Source of the DNA: Gammaproteobacteria bacterium
GTDB lineage: Bacteria; Pseudomonadota; Gammaproteobacteria; Competibacterales; Competibacteraceae
DNA: 64,000 bases
Reading direction: 5' to 3'
NCBI GenBank assembly: GCA_020846135.1
Contig: JADLEK010000053.1
Span: 124,001-188,000 of the forward strand
Below are positions 1 to 11,404 of this stretch, piece by piece (position 1 is the first letter of the stretch; every line of letters starts with the position of its first letter). The notes beneath the pieces are model-generated. The model ran no database searches. It worked only from the letters and a program-made list of their open reading frames with translations, and was not told the origin of the DNA. The translations under genes and the position numbers were made by a program.

Positions 1-1365
1 CAGTTGCTCGATAGCGGGCAACACTTCGCCATTCAGGTAGTGGTATTCAGCCATCGTCGCGTGAGTCGCCGCCAGATCGCCGGCCCGTTGCGCAGCCTGA
101 GCGTAAGCCGCATACAGCGCTGGATCGTTAGGTCGGCGGCGCAGGTGCGGTTGCAATAATTTCAGCGCCCGTTTTGGATCGCCCTGGGTAGCCAGCGCTC
201 GCCCATAGCTCATCGCCAGAGTGAAATCATCGGGATACAACTGACGGGCCTCCTCGAACAGCCGCCACGCCTGATCCCGGTCGCCCTTGGCCAGCGCGAT
301 CTCCGCAGCCTCAAGCCGAAACGTCAGCCGATCCGGATCGCTCTTGAGCAGGCGGGTCATCTGCTGCTGCGCCTCGTCGTAACGACCCGCCTGGCGCAGC
401 GCCAGCGCATAGGCATAGCGATCCGCCAGATCATTTGCTGAACCACCTTTGGCCTGCACCGTTTCCAGATTGCGGATCAGGGTTCGATTGTCATCCGTCG
501 CCAGCACCAGCGCCCGGGCCTTGGCCAGTTCATAGGCTTTGCCGTCGCGGGGGACATTGCGGCGCAATACCGGAATCTCAACCCGATCCTGGGTGTCAGC
601 CACCCGGTTCGCTGGGCGGGGATGGGTCAGCAACATTTCAGGAATCTGGTTGCGCGCCTCGCCGCTGCCCTGACGCTCCAGCTTGACGAAGAAATCGCTC
701 ATGCCCCGGGGATCAAAGCCGGCCTTGGCCAGCAACTGGGATCCAACCCGATCCGCTTCCTGCTCATTAACGCGGGTAAAGCTGATCTGATGCTGGGCAC
801 TGGCGGCCAGCGACCCCATCATCGCCGCCTGCCCGGCCTGTTTGCTGGCCGCCGCCAGCGCGGCTCCGGCCAGCATCGCCGCCGCCAGCGGCAGGGTCAT
901 CCGCTTGGAATCGGCAATGGCGCGAACGATGTGCCGCTGCGAAACGTGGGCGATTTCATGAGCCAGCACCCCCGCCAGCTCGTCTTCGCGCTGGGTCGCT
1001 AGCAGCAGACCTACGTTGATGCCGATAAAGTTGTGCGGCAAGGCAAAGGCGTTGATGTCGTTATCGCGAACCATGAAGAAGGTATAGGGAACGCCATTCT
1101 GATCGGCGTAGGTGACAATGCTCTGGCCGATGGAATTGATGTATTCGGTCAACTGGGCGTCATCCAGAATCAGATCCCGCTCACGCAGTTTTCTCATGGT
1201 TTCCAGCCCCAGTTTCTGTTCCTCATCGGGGCCAAAATCGACCTGGGAGGCATCGCCCATGTCGGGCAGGCGGATGGATTGCGCGGTGGCGGGCGCGGCA
1301 GGCGACAGAGCCAGAATCAGGCTGAGGCTGAGGCTGAGGCTGAGGGAAATCAGGCGATAGCGCAT
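1..1365 (-). CDS. bepA: Periplasmic M48 metalloprotease/chaperone BepA (YfgC), 3' end outside window
   Basis: Zinc metalloprotease of the M48 family with a C-terminal TPR domain, which in enterobacteria works with the BAM complex to assemble or degrade outer membrane proteins such as LptD. The visible 455 residues begin with a signal peptide (residues 1-29, ending at AAPATAQ). The zinc motif HEIAH lies at 136-140, with the downstream NEQEADR supplying the third ligand. TPR-like helices fill the second half. The ATG at 1365 is the only sensible start because an in-frame stop lies about 30 bases upstream. E. coli BepA has about 487 residues, so roughly 30 C-terminal residues are missing beyond base 1. 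The signal peptide contains a Ser-Leu run made by a hexanucleotide repeat. lptE and bamD elsewhere in the window belong to the same envelope-assembly theme. Confidence 0.9.
   Translation of the reverse strand, partial: MRYRLISLSLSLSLSLILALSPAAPATAQSIRLPDMGDASQVDFGPDEEQKLGLETMRKLRERDLILDDAQLTEYINSIGQSIVTYADQNGVPYTFFMVRDNDINAFALPHNFIGINVGLLLATQREDELAGVLAHEIAHVSQRHIVRAIADSKRMTLPLAAAMLAGAALAAASKQAGQAAMMGSLAASAQHQISFTRVNEQEADRVGSQLLAKAGFDPRGMSDFFVKLERQGSGEARNQIPEMLLTHPRPANRVADTQDRVEIPVLRRNVPRDGKAYELAKARALVLATDDNRTLIRNLETVQAKGGSANDLADRYAYALALRQAGRYDEAQQQMTRLLKSDPDRLTFRLEAAEIALAKGDRDQAWRLFEEARQLYPDDFTLAMSYGRALATQGDPKRALKLLQPHLRRRPNDPALYAAYAQAAQRAGDLAATHATMAEYHYLNGEVLPAIEQL
1321..1344. repeat. Hexanucleotide tandem repeat GCTGAG x4 inside the bepA signal peptide
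   Basis: Four perfect copies of GCTGAG encode the alternating Ser-Leu core of the BepA signal sequence on the minus strand. Gain or loss of a unit would change the hydrophobic core by two residues without shifting the frame. Confidence 0.85.
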
Positions 1366-1429
1366 GGGATTTTCGCTGAGCGGAATAGTGTTTCTAAGAC
1401 TTGAGATTCTGTGGGGCGTTCCCGCTACG

Positions 1430-1700
1430 ACGGCATCAACCAGAAATGGATCTGCCTACAGCGGGTTCTGATTCAGGGACAAGAACGGGAGCATTACTCC
1501 GTTGCATCAACCATGACATTCTATTCCACGGCTGACTTCCTGCCTCATCGAGGCTGCCCAGGGGTACGGCTTGGTTTTCGCCACTCAAATTCCCCACGGG
1601 TGGGGACCTTTACGCCGATGAGGCGACCGTATGTTCCCCCAGGCCTCACGCCCTCTCTGCAAGCGTTACTTCCCGCCCAACAGACGGTAGGTCCCTGAGA
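1430..1700 (-). ncRNA. Structured non-coding element, possibly an orphan IS605/TnpB-type omega-RNA end
   Basis: This is most of the 446-base gap between bepA and meaB and holds no convincing gene. It is rich in inverted repeats: GCCTCATCG (1542-1550) pairs with CGATGAGGC (1616-1624), CCCCAC (1592-1597) pairs with GTGGGG (1600-1605), and GGTACGG (1563-1569) could pair with CCGTAT (1627-1632), which would form a pseudoknot. It shares a motif order with 58070-58240: a GATTC/CTGA stretch, then a GCATTACT hairpin loop, then GCCTCATCGA followed by CAGGGG. The second copy carries a hairpin that I associate with the right ends of IS605/IS1341-type elements. No tnpB is adjacent. The RNA identity is inference; the structure and the shared motifs are visible. 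Confidence 0.35.
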
Positions 1701-1772
1701 ACGGAGAATGTTTTAGATGAAAAGGCCATGAAAGCCAACAAATTTTTCAGTGGCTGTCAGCCCCATGTCAGC

Positions 1773-1778
1773 TATAAT
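1773..1778 (+). promoter_or_regulatory. Possible -10 element for meaB
   Basis: A perfect TATAAT lies 34 bases upstream of the meaB ATG. I see no good -35 hexamer at the usual spacing, so the assignment is weak. Confidence 0.3.
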
Positions 1779-1811
1779 CCTAGGCATTATTCCAACGCAT
1801 AAAGACGATTC

Positions 1812-2939
1812 ATGAACGACATTAATCAGCGACCCGACTGGGTTCCGGAAAACGCCGGTGCGGAATTCACCACCTCGGTCATGAGCGGCGTCGAAGGCGG
1901 CCATGATGGCCTTCGCGGCCAGGCCAGCATAGCCATGCCGCGTTCTCACACTCCGCGCCGGCGACGGTTGACGGTCGACGAATATGTTGCCGGGGTCCTG
2001 GCGGGCGACCGTAATATCGTCGCGCAAGCCATCACCTTGGTCGAAAGCAACGCCCTGGCCCATTTTGATCAGGGCCAGGAAGTGCTACGGCAACTGCTGC
2101 CTTATACCGGCCGTTCGATCCGGGTCGGCATTACCGGGGTGCCGGGCGTTGGCAAAAGCACGTTCATTGAGGCGCTGGGCCTGCACCTGTGTGAACAGGG
2201 CTGCAAAGTCGCGGTGCTGGCGGTGGACCCCAGCAGCACCGTGACACGCGGCAGCATTCTCGGCGACAAAACCCGCATGGAACTGCTCTCCCGCGACCTG
2301 CGCGCCTTCATCCGGCCCTCCCCTTCCAGCGGCACACTGGGTGGGGTCACCCGCAAGAGCCGCGAAACCATGCTGATTTGCGAGGCGGCCGGCTTCAACG
2401 CGATCCTGGTGGAAACGGTCGGAGTGGGTCAAAGCGAAACGACCGTGCGGTCGATGGTCGATTTCTTCCTGCTACTGATGCTGGCCGGAGCTGGTGATGA
2501 ATTGCAGGGCATTAAAAAGGGCATTATGGAGCTGGCCGATGCGCTGCTGGTGAATAAAGCCGATGGCGATAATAAAATCCGCGCCAACGCTGCCCGCTCT
2601 GATTACAACCGTGCGCTGCATTACATGGCCCCAGCAACGGAAGGTTGGCGCACCCAGGCTTATACCTGCTCGGCGATGAGCGGCGATGGGATTACCGCCA
2701 TCTGGCAAGTAATCAACGACTTCCGCCGACAAACAGCCACCAGTGGTGTGTTTGAACAGCGCCGGCAACGGCAAACCCTGGATTGGGTTTATTCCATGGT
2801 CGAGGAACATCTGCGGGCCAGTTTTTTCAATCACACCGGAGTCGGCAGTATTCGCGCTGATGTCGAAGATGCTGTGGTTCAAGGGCATTTACCGCCTACC
2901 GTCGCAGCGCAAATGCTGATTCGGAAATATGAAAGCTGA
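1812..2939 (+). CDS. meaB: MeaB/ArgK-type P-loop GTPase, methylmalonyl-CoA mutase chaperone
   Basis: G3E-family GTPase that protects and reactivates adenosylcobalamin-dependent acyl-CoA mutases (methylmalonyl-CoA or ethylmalonyl-CoA mutase). The Walker A motif GVPGVGKST is at residues 109-117. The VDPSS segment, the ETVGVGQSE switch region and the NKAD base-recognition motif follow in the order expected of the family. The product has 375 residues against about 330 for E. coli ArgK. The extra length is a basic N-terminal tail of about 40 residues, so translation could instead begin at the internal ATG at 1935. The ATG at 1812 has only a weak ribosome site (AAAGACG). No mutase gene is in the window. 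The next gene is the CoA-ester lyase mcl, which fits one acyl-CoA assimilation route. Confidence 0.9.
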   Translation: MNDINQRPDWVPENAGAEFTTSVMSGVEGGHDGLRGQASIAMPRSHTPRRRRLTVDEYVAGVLAGDRNIVAQAITLVESNALAHFDQGQEVLRQLLPYTGRSIRVGITGVPGVGKSTFIEALGLHLCEQGCKVAVLAVDPSSTVTRGSILGDKTRMELLSRDLRAFIRPSPSSGTLGGVTRKSRETMLICEAAGFNAILVETVGVGQSETTVRSMVDFFLLLMLAGAGDELQGIKKGIMELADALLVNKADGDNKIRANAARSDYNRALHYMAPATEGWRTQAYTCSAMSGDGITAIWQVINDFRRQTATSGVFEQRRQRQTLDWVYSMVEEHLRASFFNHTGVGSIRADVEDAVVQGHLPPTVAAQMLIRKYES

Positions 2940-3057
2940 GAAAAAAGAGAATCTCAAGTTTCACCAAAATGCCGGCATGATCAGCAACAGTGAGCTGGCC
3001 GGTCAATTTCCTCATCAAATTCTGCTTTAACCCAAGCAACCACCGGAGAATAAAACC

Positions 3058-4110
3058 ATGCTACGTAGTCCCCGCGATTTCTTCAAACCCAAGGTGGTCG
3101 GCGCTCCTGAGCCACTGCGCGAAATTCCAGTATTGCCTTCGCGGATGATTCACTTCTTTGATCCCAGTAATCCGAAGATGGCGGTGAAGGTGCCGGATAT
3201 CGCCAAAACCGTCGACATCATGCTCGGCAATCTTGAAGATGCGGTGCCGATTGAACGCAAGGAAGCTGCCCGCGAGGGTCTGGTACAGATTGGTAAAACC
3301 GTCAATTTCGGCGACACTCAGTTCTGGACGCGGATCAACAGTCTCGACAGCCCGTGGTTTCTCGATGATTTAATCCGGCTGGTTGGCGAAATCGGCGACA
3401 AACTGGATGTGATTATGTTGCCCAAAATTCAGGGTGCTTGGGACATTCATTTCGTTGATCAGTTACTGGCGCAACTCGAAGCCAAATATGGGGTGAAAAA
3501 GCCGCTGATGATTCACGCCCTGCTGGAAACCGCACTGGGCGTCGCCAATGTTGACGAGATCGCCAATGCCAGTCCGCGAATGCAGGGGATGAGTCTGGGT
3601 CCTGCTGATCTGGCGGCTTCGCGGCGGATGAAAACCACCCGGGTTGGCGGTGGTCATCCCGATTATGTAGTGCGGACTGACCCCGATCCGGCCAATCCCA
3701 ATGCCCCGCGTCCAACTGCGCAACAGGATTTATGGCATTACACCATGGCGAAAATGGTCGATGCCTGCGCGAGTGTCGGCGCCTTGCCATTTTACGGACC
3801 CTTTGGCGACATCGCTGATTTAACCGCTTGTGAAGATCAGTTCCGCAATGCTTATTTAATGGGCTGTGTAGGAGCCTGGTCGCTGCATCCGAATCAAATC
3901 GCCATTGCCAAACGGGTGTTCAGCCCGAAGCCGGAGGAAGTAATGTGGGCCAAACGGGTGATTGAAGCGATGCCTGATGGCAGCGGCGCGGTGATGATTG
4001 ACGGCAAGATGCAAGATGACGCCACCTGGAAACAATGCAAGGTGGTGTTTAATCTGGCCCAACTGATCGCCAGTCGCGATGCCGAGTACAAGACGCTGTA
4101 CGGGTTCTAA
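3058..4110 (+). CDS. mcl: L-malyl-CoA / beta-methylmalyl-CoA lyase (CitE-like superfamily)
   Basis: Mg-dependent HpcH/HpaI aldolase-superfamily enzyme that cleaves malyl-CoA to acetyl-CoA plus glyoxylate and beta-methylmalyl-CoA to propionyl-CoA plus glyoxylate. Landmarks are the GNLEDAVP segment near residue 57, the metal/CoA region [11 protein letters not shown], the [11 protein letters not shown] stretch and the late VFSPKPEE and MIDGKMQDD motifs. As I remember it, the Chloroflexus aurantiacus trifunctional lyase (348 residues) is similar along the whole chain, more so than the shorter Rhodobacter Mcl1. The ATG at 3058 follows a ribosome site CCGGAG. Together with meaB upstream and the methylsuccinyl-CoA dehydrogenase-like gene at the right edge it suggests the ethylmalonyl-CoA pathway. 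A role in propionyl-CoA/glyoxylate condensation of a 3-hydroxypropionate type cannot be excluded. Confidence 0.9.
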   Translation: MLRSPRDFFKPKVVGAPEPLREIPVLPSRMIHFFDPSNPKMAVKVPDIAKTVDIMLGNLEDAVPIERKEAAREGLVQIGKTVNFGDTQFWTRINSLDSPWFLDDLIRLVGEIGDKLDVIMLPKIQGAWDIHFVDQLLAQLEAKYGVKKPLMIHALLETALGVANVDEIANASPRMQGMSLGPADLAASRRMKTTRVGGGHPDYVVRTDPDPANPNAPRPTAQQDLWHYTMAKMVDACASVGALPFYGPFGDIADLTACEDQFRNAYLMGCVGAWSLHPNQIAIAKRVFSPKPEEVMWAKRVIEAMPDGSGAVMIDGKMQDDATWKQCKVVFNLAQLIASRDAEYKTLYGF

Positions 4111-4154
4111 AAACCAATCGGGTTCGCCAGAGTCATTTCAGGCGGACCCGGTTT
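4111..4154 (+). terminator. Imperfect inverted repeat after mcl, possible terminator
   Basis: AAACC...CGGGTTCGCC just after the mcl stop pairs imperfectly with GGCGGACCCGGTTT 13 bases further on. No long T run follows, so a terminator role is only possible. Confidence 0.3.
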
Positions 4155-4258
4155 ACCGTTTTAGTAAGGGAAGGGGTTGAATCAGGATGTGGATAAAAAC
4201 TTCCTAGATAAAAACCAGAGCTATTTTGACAACCAGTCAATCCGTTGCGGAGTCCTTG

Positions 4259-5446
4259 ATGATCACTCCCTTCTCTATTTCCCGTTTGCCGCGTATCGAA
4301 TTTGGCGCCGGCGTAATCAGCAAGCTGCCCGAACTGATCGCTCAATATGGCAAACAGGTATTGCTCGTAACCGGACGCCGTTCATTCACCAACTCGCCAC
4401 ACTGGCCCGTACTATTGGCGGCATTGGCCAAAGCTGGCGTTGATTGGGAACAAGCCCGCGTGGACGACGAACCATCGCCACAACTGATTGATAAAATCGT
4501 CCGGCAATTCCACAGCGCAGGCATCGCCGTAGTGGTGGGTATTGGCGGCGGCAGCGTACTGGATGCAGCCAAGGCGGTTACCGGTTTGCTGCCCAGCGGC
4601 GATTCCGTGATGGATTACCTGGAAGGCGTCGGGCCGGAAAAACCCTATCACGGCCCTGCTATGCCCTTTATTGCCGTTCCGACTACTGCGGGCACGGGCA
4701 GCGAGGCGACTAAAAACGCGGTGCTGAGTGTGCGTGGCCATGACGGTTTCAAGAAATCGTTTCGGCATGAATTGCTGGTTCCGGAGTATGCGCTGGTTGA
4801 TCCGGATTTACTGGCGACTTGTCCGCCCTTGCAAATTGCCGCTAATGCCATGGACGCGCTGACTCAATTACTGGAATCGTATGTGTCGATCAAGGCTAAT
4901 CCGTTCACCGACGCCTTGGCGGAAAGCGGGTTGCAAACCGTGCGGGAGGGCTTATTCGCTTGGTATGCGGGGGGAGAACTTGCCGCCCCAGGCCGCGCCA
5001 AAATGGCTTATGCGGCATTATTATCTGGCGTTTGTCTGGCGCAAACCGGACTCGGTTCGGTGCATGGTTTGGCTTCACCGCTGGGTGCGTTTTTCCCGAT
5101 TCCGCATGGCGTGGTGTGTGGCACTCTGATAGGCGCAGCGACTCGCGTCAATCTGTGCGCTTTGCAGGAACGCGACTCCAATAATCCCGCTTGGCGCAAA
5201 TACGCTCAGGCTGGCGCTATTTTACACAGGCGATCCTTCACCAGCATCGAGGAGTCCCATGCTGCCTTACTGGCGCTGCTGGATGAATGGACTGAACGGC
5301 TGGCGCTGCCCCGCCTGAATGCCTACCAGATTCAGGAAAGCGATTTTAAGCATATCATTGCTAATTGCCGGGGTGGCAGCATGAAGACTAATCCATTGAC
5401 ATTAAGCGATGCGGAAATTGCCGATGTACTACGACAACGGCTATAA
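4259..5446 (+). CDS. Iron-containing (type III) alcohol dehydrogenase family protein
   Basis: NAD(P)-dependent oxidoreductase of the Fe-ADH family; the alcohol or aldehyde substrate cannot be read from sequence. The dinucleotide-binding signature GGGSVLDAAK and the PTTAGTGSEATKNAV loop are clear. The metal-ligand region reads MDALTQLLESY, with Gln where classical members have His, while the later pair of histidines (SVHGLASPLG and PIPHG) is present. I recall this Gln variant in some proteobacterial subgroups, so the bound metal may differ. I chose the ATG at 4259, which has a GCGGAG site six bases upstream, giving 395 residues. An in-frame TTG at 4226 would add eleven residues. The gene follows mcl by about 150 bases and may or may not share its transcript. 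Confidence 0.85.
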   Translation: MITPFSISRLPRIEFGAGVISKLPELIAQYGKQVLLVTGRRSFTNSPHWPVLLAALAKAGVDWEQARVDDEPSPQLIDKIVRQFHSAGIAVVVGIGGGSVLDAAKAVTGLLPSGDSVMDYLEGVGPEKPYHGPAMPFIAVPTTAGTGSEATKNAVLSVRGHDGFKKSFRHELLVPEYALVDPDLLATCPPLQIAANAMDALTQLLESYVSIKANPFTDALAESGLQTVREGLFAWYAGGELAAPGRAKMAYAALLSGVCLAQTGLGSVHGLASPLGAFFPIPHGVVCGTLIGAATRVNLCALQERDSNNPAWRKYAQAGAILHRRSFTSIEESHAALLALLDEWTERLALPRLNAYQIQESDFKHIIANCRGGSMKTNPLTLSDAEIADVLRQRL

Positions 5447-5473
5447 CCGGCGCTGCCGCTTGATACTCAAGCC

Positions 5474-5704
5474 ATGACGACTATCGCCGCCGAACTCGAT
5501 ACATCCGGGCTGAATTGTCCATTACCGATTCTGAAAACCAAAAAGGCGCTGGCGGGTTTAAGCAGTGGTCAGGTGCTGAAAGTAATCGCCACCGATCCGG
5601 AATCAGTCAGGGATTTTGAGACCTTCACCCGGCAACTCGGTCATACCCTGTTGGAAGTCCGGGAAGACAGTGGGCAGTTCCATTTTTTGCTGCGCAAGGC
5701 TTGA
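5474..5704 (+). CDS. TusA/SirA-family sulfurtransferase-like protein
   Basis: Small 76-residue protein of the TusA fold, which passes persulfide sulfur through a single cysteine to tRNA thiolation, molybdopterin or other sulfur pathways. The hallmark CPLP motif with the conserved Cys is at residues 16-19, followed by a basic helix (KTKKAL) and the GQVLKVIATDPES strand. The gene lies 27 bases after the alcohol dehydrogenase on the same strand and meets purN tail to tail, with six bases between them. No tusBCDE genes are nearby, so which sulfur relay it serves is unknown. Confidence 0.85.
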   Translation: MTTIAAELDTSGLNCPLPILKTKKALAGLSSGQVLKVIATDPESVRDFETFTRQLGHTLLEVREDSGQFHFLLRKA

Positions 5705-5710
5705 GGTGTT

Positions 5711-6361
5711 TTACTCCAACTGCAACGGCTCCCGCAGTGGTTCCTCATCAAACCACACCTGATCTCCCTCCAGCTTTAACCGCCCTTCGGCGAACCAGCG
5801 GATCGCCTGCGGATATAGCCGATGTTCCTGCGCCAGCACCCGCGCCGCCAGCACCTCGGGATCGTCGCCCGGCAACACCGGAACCCGCGCCTGGACAATC
5901 AGCGGTCCACCATCCAGTTCCGCCGTCACAAAATGAATGGTGGCGCCATGCTCGGTTTCACCGGCGGCAATGGCTCGCTCATGGGTATGCAAGCCCCGGA
6001 ATTTGGGCAGCAGCGACGGATGAATGTTGAGCAGCCGGCCCTGGTAATGCTCGGTGAAGCCGGCGGTCAGCAGCCGCATGAAACCCGCCAGAATCACCAG
6101 ATCCGGCTGATAACGGTCAATCAATTCAATCAACGCCGCTTCAAAACTAGGCCGGTCAACAAAATTCCGATGATTCAGCTCCAGCGCTGGAATCCCGGCT
6201 TGCCGCGCCCGTTCCAGCCCATAAACCCCGGGCTGGTTACTGATCACGGCGACCACTTCGGCAGATAATTCACCGCTGGCAGCTTGATCGAGCAGAGCTT
6301 GCAGATTGCTGCCGCGCCCGGAAATCAGCACCACTAACCGAATTTTCTCCATCACGCTCAC
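5711..6361 (-). CDS. purN: Phosphoribosylglycinamide formyltransferase (10-formyl-THF dependent)
   Basis: Third step of de novo purine synthesis: transfers a formyl group from 10-formyltetrahydrofolate to GAR. The phosphate-binding motif [12 protein letters not shown] is at the N-terminus. The catalytic region [20 protein letters not shown] holds the Asn-His pair, and the [15 protein letters not shown] segment carries the catalytic Asp. The length of 216 residues is normal. The start overlaps the purM stop by four bases, indicating translational coupling in a purMN operon as in E. coli. Confidence 0.97.
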   Translation of the reverse strand: MSVMEKIRLVVLISGRGSNLQALLDQAASGELSAEVVAVISNQPGVYGLERARQAGIPALELNHRNFVDRPSFEAALIELIDRYQPDLVILAGFMRLLTAGFTEHYQGRLLNIHPSLLPKFRGLHTHERAIAAGETEHGATIHFVTAELDGGPLIVQARVPVLPGDDPEVLAARVLAQEHRLYPQAIRWFAEGRLKLEGDQVWFDEEPLREPLQLE

Positions 6362-7410
6362 GGCAGAAACTCCACGACCGGCTCCTCGTCACCGGCGGCG
6401 ATGTGGCCTAATCGCCAGGCGGTTTCGCCGGCTTCCCGCAATAGCGCTAGCGCCGGTTCGGCGACCTCTTCTGCAACGCACACAACCAGCCCGACGCCGC
6501 AATTGAAGGTGCGCCGCATTTCAGCCTCCACTACACCGCCCTGCTGTTGCAACCACTGGAAAATCGCCGGACGCTCCCAACTGGACAGATTAACGATCGC
6601 CTTGGTCTTTGCCGGCAACACCCGAGGCAGGTTTTCAGTCAGTCCACCGCCGGTGATATGGGCAATGGCGCGGACTTCGACCTGTTCCAGCAGTTTCAGG
6701 ATCGCTTTGACGTAAATGCGGGTTGGCGTCAGCAGGGTTTCACCGAGGGTTTGTGCGGCAAACGGTTGATCCAGCTTCACTCCGCTGACTGCGATAATTT
6801 TGCGAATCAGCGAATAGCCGTTGGAATGCGGGCCGGAGGAAGCCAATCCCAGCAGCGCATCACCGGGCCGGACTTTGGATCCGTCAATAATCCTGGCCTT
6901 CTCCACCACGCCGACGCAAAACCCGGCCAGGTCGTAATCGCCATCGTGGTACAGCCCCGGCATTTCCGCAGTTTCACCGCCGACCAACGCCGCGCCGGCC
7001 AATACGCAGCCATCGGCAATGCCCTTGATCACCGCCGCCGCAACTTCGACCTCCAGTTGACCGGTCGCGTAATAATCGAGAAAAAACAGCGGCTCAGCTC
7101 CAACCACCAGCACGTCATTGACGCACATCGCGATCAAATCAACGCCGATGGTGTCATGCCGGTTCAGTTCGAGCGCCAGCTTCAGCTTGGTGCCGACGCC
7201 GTCAGTCCCGGATACCAGCACCGGTTGCCGATAGCGATCCAGCGGCAGTTCAAACAGGGCGCCGAAACCACCGAGGCCGCCTAATACGCCGGACCGTAAA
7301 GTGCGTTTGGCGTGAGGCTTGATGCGATCCACCAACCGGTTGCCGGCATCGATATCAACGCCAGCATCGCGGTAGCTCAGGGTCGGGGATGGGGGGGAAT
7401 GATCATTCAT
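6358..7410 (-). CDS. purM: Phosphoribosylformylglycinamidine cyclo-ligase (AIR synthetase)
   Basis: Fifth step of purine synthesis: ATP-dependent closure of FGAM to aminoimidazole ribonucleotide. The product has 350 residues, the usual length. It has the [14 protein letters not shown]-terminus, the [13 protein letters not shown] motif, the GGETAEMPG loop and the late [13 protein letters not shown] segment. The ATG at 7410 sits inside the tail of a truncated vapC-like reading frame whose stop codon lies eight bases into purM. purM translation may therefore be coupled to, or read through from, the upstream toxin-antitoxin remnant. Confidence 0.97.
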   Translation of the reverse strand: MNDHSPPSPTLSYRDAGVDIDAGNRLVDRIKPHAKRTLRSGVLGGLGGFGALFELPLDRYRQPVLVSGTDGVGTKLKLALELNRHDTIGVDLIAMCVNDVLVVGAEPLFFLDYYATGQLEVEVAAAVIKGIADGCVLAGAALVGGETAEMPGLYHDGDYDLAGFCVGVVEKARIIDGSKVRPGDALLGLASSGPHSNGYSLIRKIIAVSGVKLDQPFAAQTLGETLLTPTRIYVKAILKLLEQVEVRAIAHITGGGLTENLPRVLPAKTKAIVNLSSWERPAIFQWLQQQGGVVEAEMRRTFNCGVGLVVCVAEEVAEPALALLREAGETAWRLGHIAAGDEEPVVEFLP

Positions 7411-7507
7411 AGCGGGTTGGCCTGGTCACTTTGGCGAATTGCTGACTGACGGGATCGATGTCCCGGAGCAGATAACTGACAATATTGGTATCGAGGACCC
7501 GGTTCAC
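7403..7507 (-). pseudogene. Truncated VapC-type PIN toxin (first 34 codons only)
   Basis: A GTG-started frame overlaps the stop of the upstream antitoxin-like gene by a GTGA overlap and begins with VNRVLDTNIVSYLL, the typical first strand of a PIN domain with its first catalytic Asp. It then runs into a stop codon after 34 codons, inside purM. A complete VapC has about 130 residues, so the nuclease core is missing. The four-base overlap with the upstream gene is the usual vapBC arrangement, which supports a decayed toxin-antitoxin pair. Confidence 0.75.
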
Positions 7508-7797
7508 AAGCAATCCTCAAGCATTCGGAACCGGACGGGATGTTCATGGCGGAAAGCATCGAATTCAGCGAGCGCTTGCATCTCTGCTTCGGGTAGAGGA
7601 TTCCGACGCCAGCTTTCGAGCAGTTCAGCAACGGGCGCCAATCGGGAGCCATTGGGCAAGGCGTTATCTGTCGCCGGCACCGTTTCGGCCCTTACCACAA
7701 TCTCGATGTTTCCCGTTGGAAAATCGGGCGGCAAGGTGAGGTTAAGCGCCAGATGGCGGTCATCGGCCACCGTAGTTTTCAGAGTCAGGGTAGGCAT
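7504..7797 (-). CDS. Antitoxin-like protein upstream of the truncated vapC
   Basis: A 97-residue acidic protein with no domain I can name. It has a beta-rich N-terminus (MPTLTLKTTVADDRHLAL) and a C-terminal part rich in Arg, Glu and Phe. The ATG at 7797 has a GAGG ribosome site eight bases upstream. A longer in-frame start at 7866 exists but lacks support. The stop overlaps the GTG of the vapC remnant, the classic antitoxin-toxin layout, so it is inferred to be the antitoxin partner. It may now be an orphan or serve as a leader cistron for purM. Confidence 0.55.
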   Translation of the reverse strand: MPTLTLKTTVADDRHLALNLTLPPDFPTGNIEIVVRAETVPATDNALPNGSRLAPVAELLESWRRNPLPEAEMQALAEFDAFRHEHPVRFRMLEDCL

Positions 7798-10900
<3,103 letters not shown>

Positions 10901-10901
<1 letters not shown>

Positions 10902-11404
10902 TGCGCCTGATCGCCCTAAGCGGAATCCTGCTGACCCTTCTGCTGGCCGGTTGCGGCTTCCAGTTGCGCGGCCAGGCGGACTTGCCGCCGGAATTGGCGG
11001 TGGTTTATATCCAAAGCATCCAGGGTATCGGGATGCCGCCGGGCATCCTGAGTCGACGGTTGCAGACCGTGCTGGTCGGGAGCGGGGTGAACGTGGTCCG
11101 CGATCCGGCCCAAGCCACCGCTACTATTACCATCCTGAATGAGGGCAGTGGTCGCCGCGCGGTCGCCGCCGACCGCTTCGATATCAAGCGCAGCTATTTC
11201 CTCGTCTATAACGCGACCTATCAGGTCACGCTGGCTAACGGCAAAACCCTGATTTCTGCCGAAGGCATCAGCGCCAACCGTAACCTGCTGTTCGACGAAA
11301 ACCGGGTACTGGGTTTTGAAGCTGCACAGGAATCGCTGATCGACAGCATGGCCGATGAACTGGCCTGGCAAATCATCCGCCGCTTGCAAGCCGTCAAATC
11401 ATGA
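10901..11404 (+). CDS. lptE: LPS assembly outer membrane lipoprotein LptE
   Basis: Lipoprotein plug of the LptD translocon that inserts lipopolysaccharide into the outer leaflet. It has a signal peptide with lipobox LLAGC near residue 19, then GFQLRGQADLPPEL, which is the typical mature N-terminus of the family. The ATG at 10901 overlaps the leuS stop by one base (TGATG), and the stop overlaps holA by four bases. The placement between leuS and holA is the standard gammaproteobacterial order. An in-frame GTG at 10895 would only add two residues. Confidence 0.92.
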
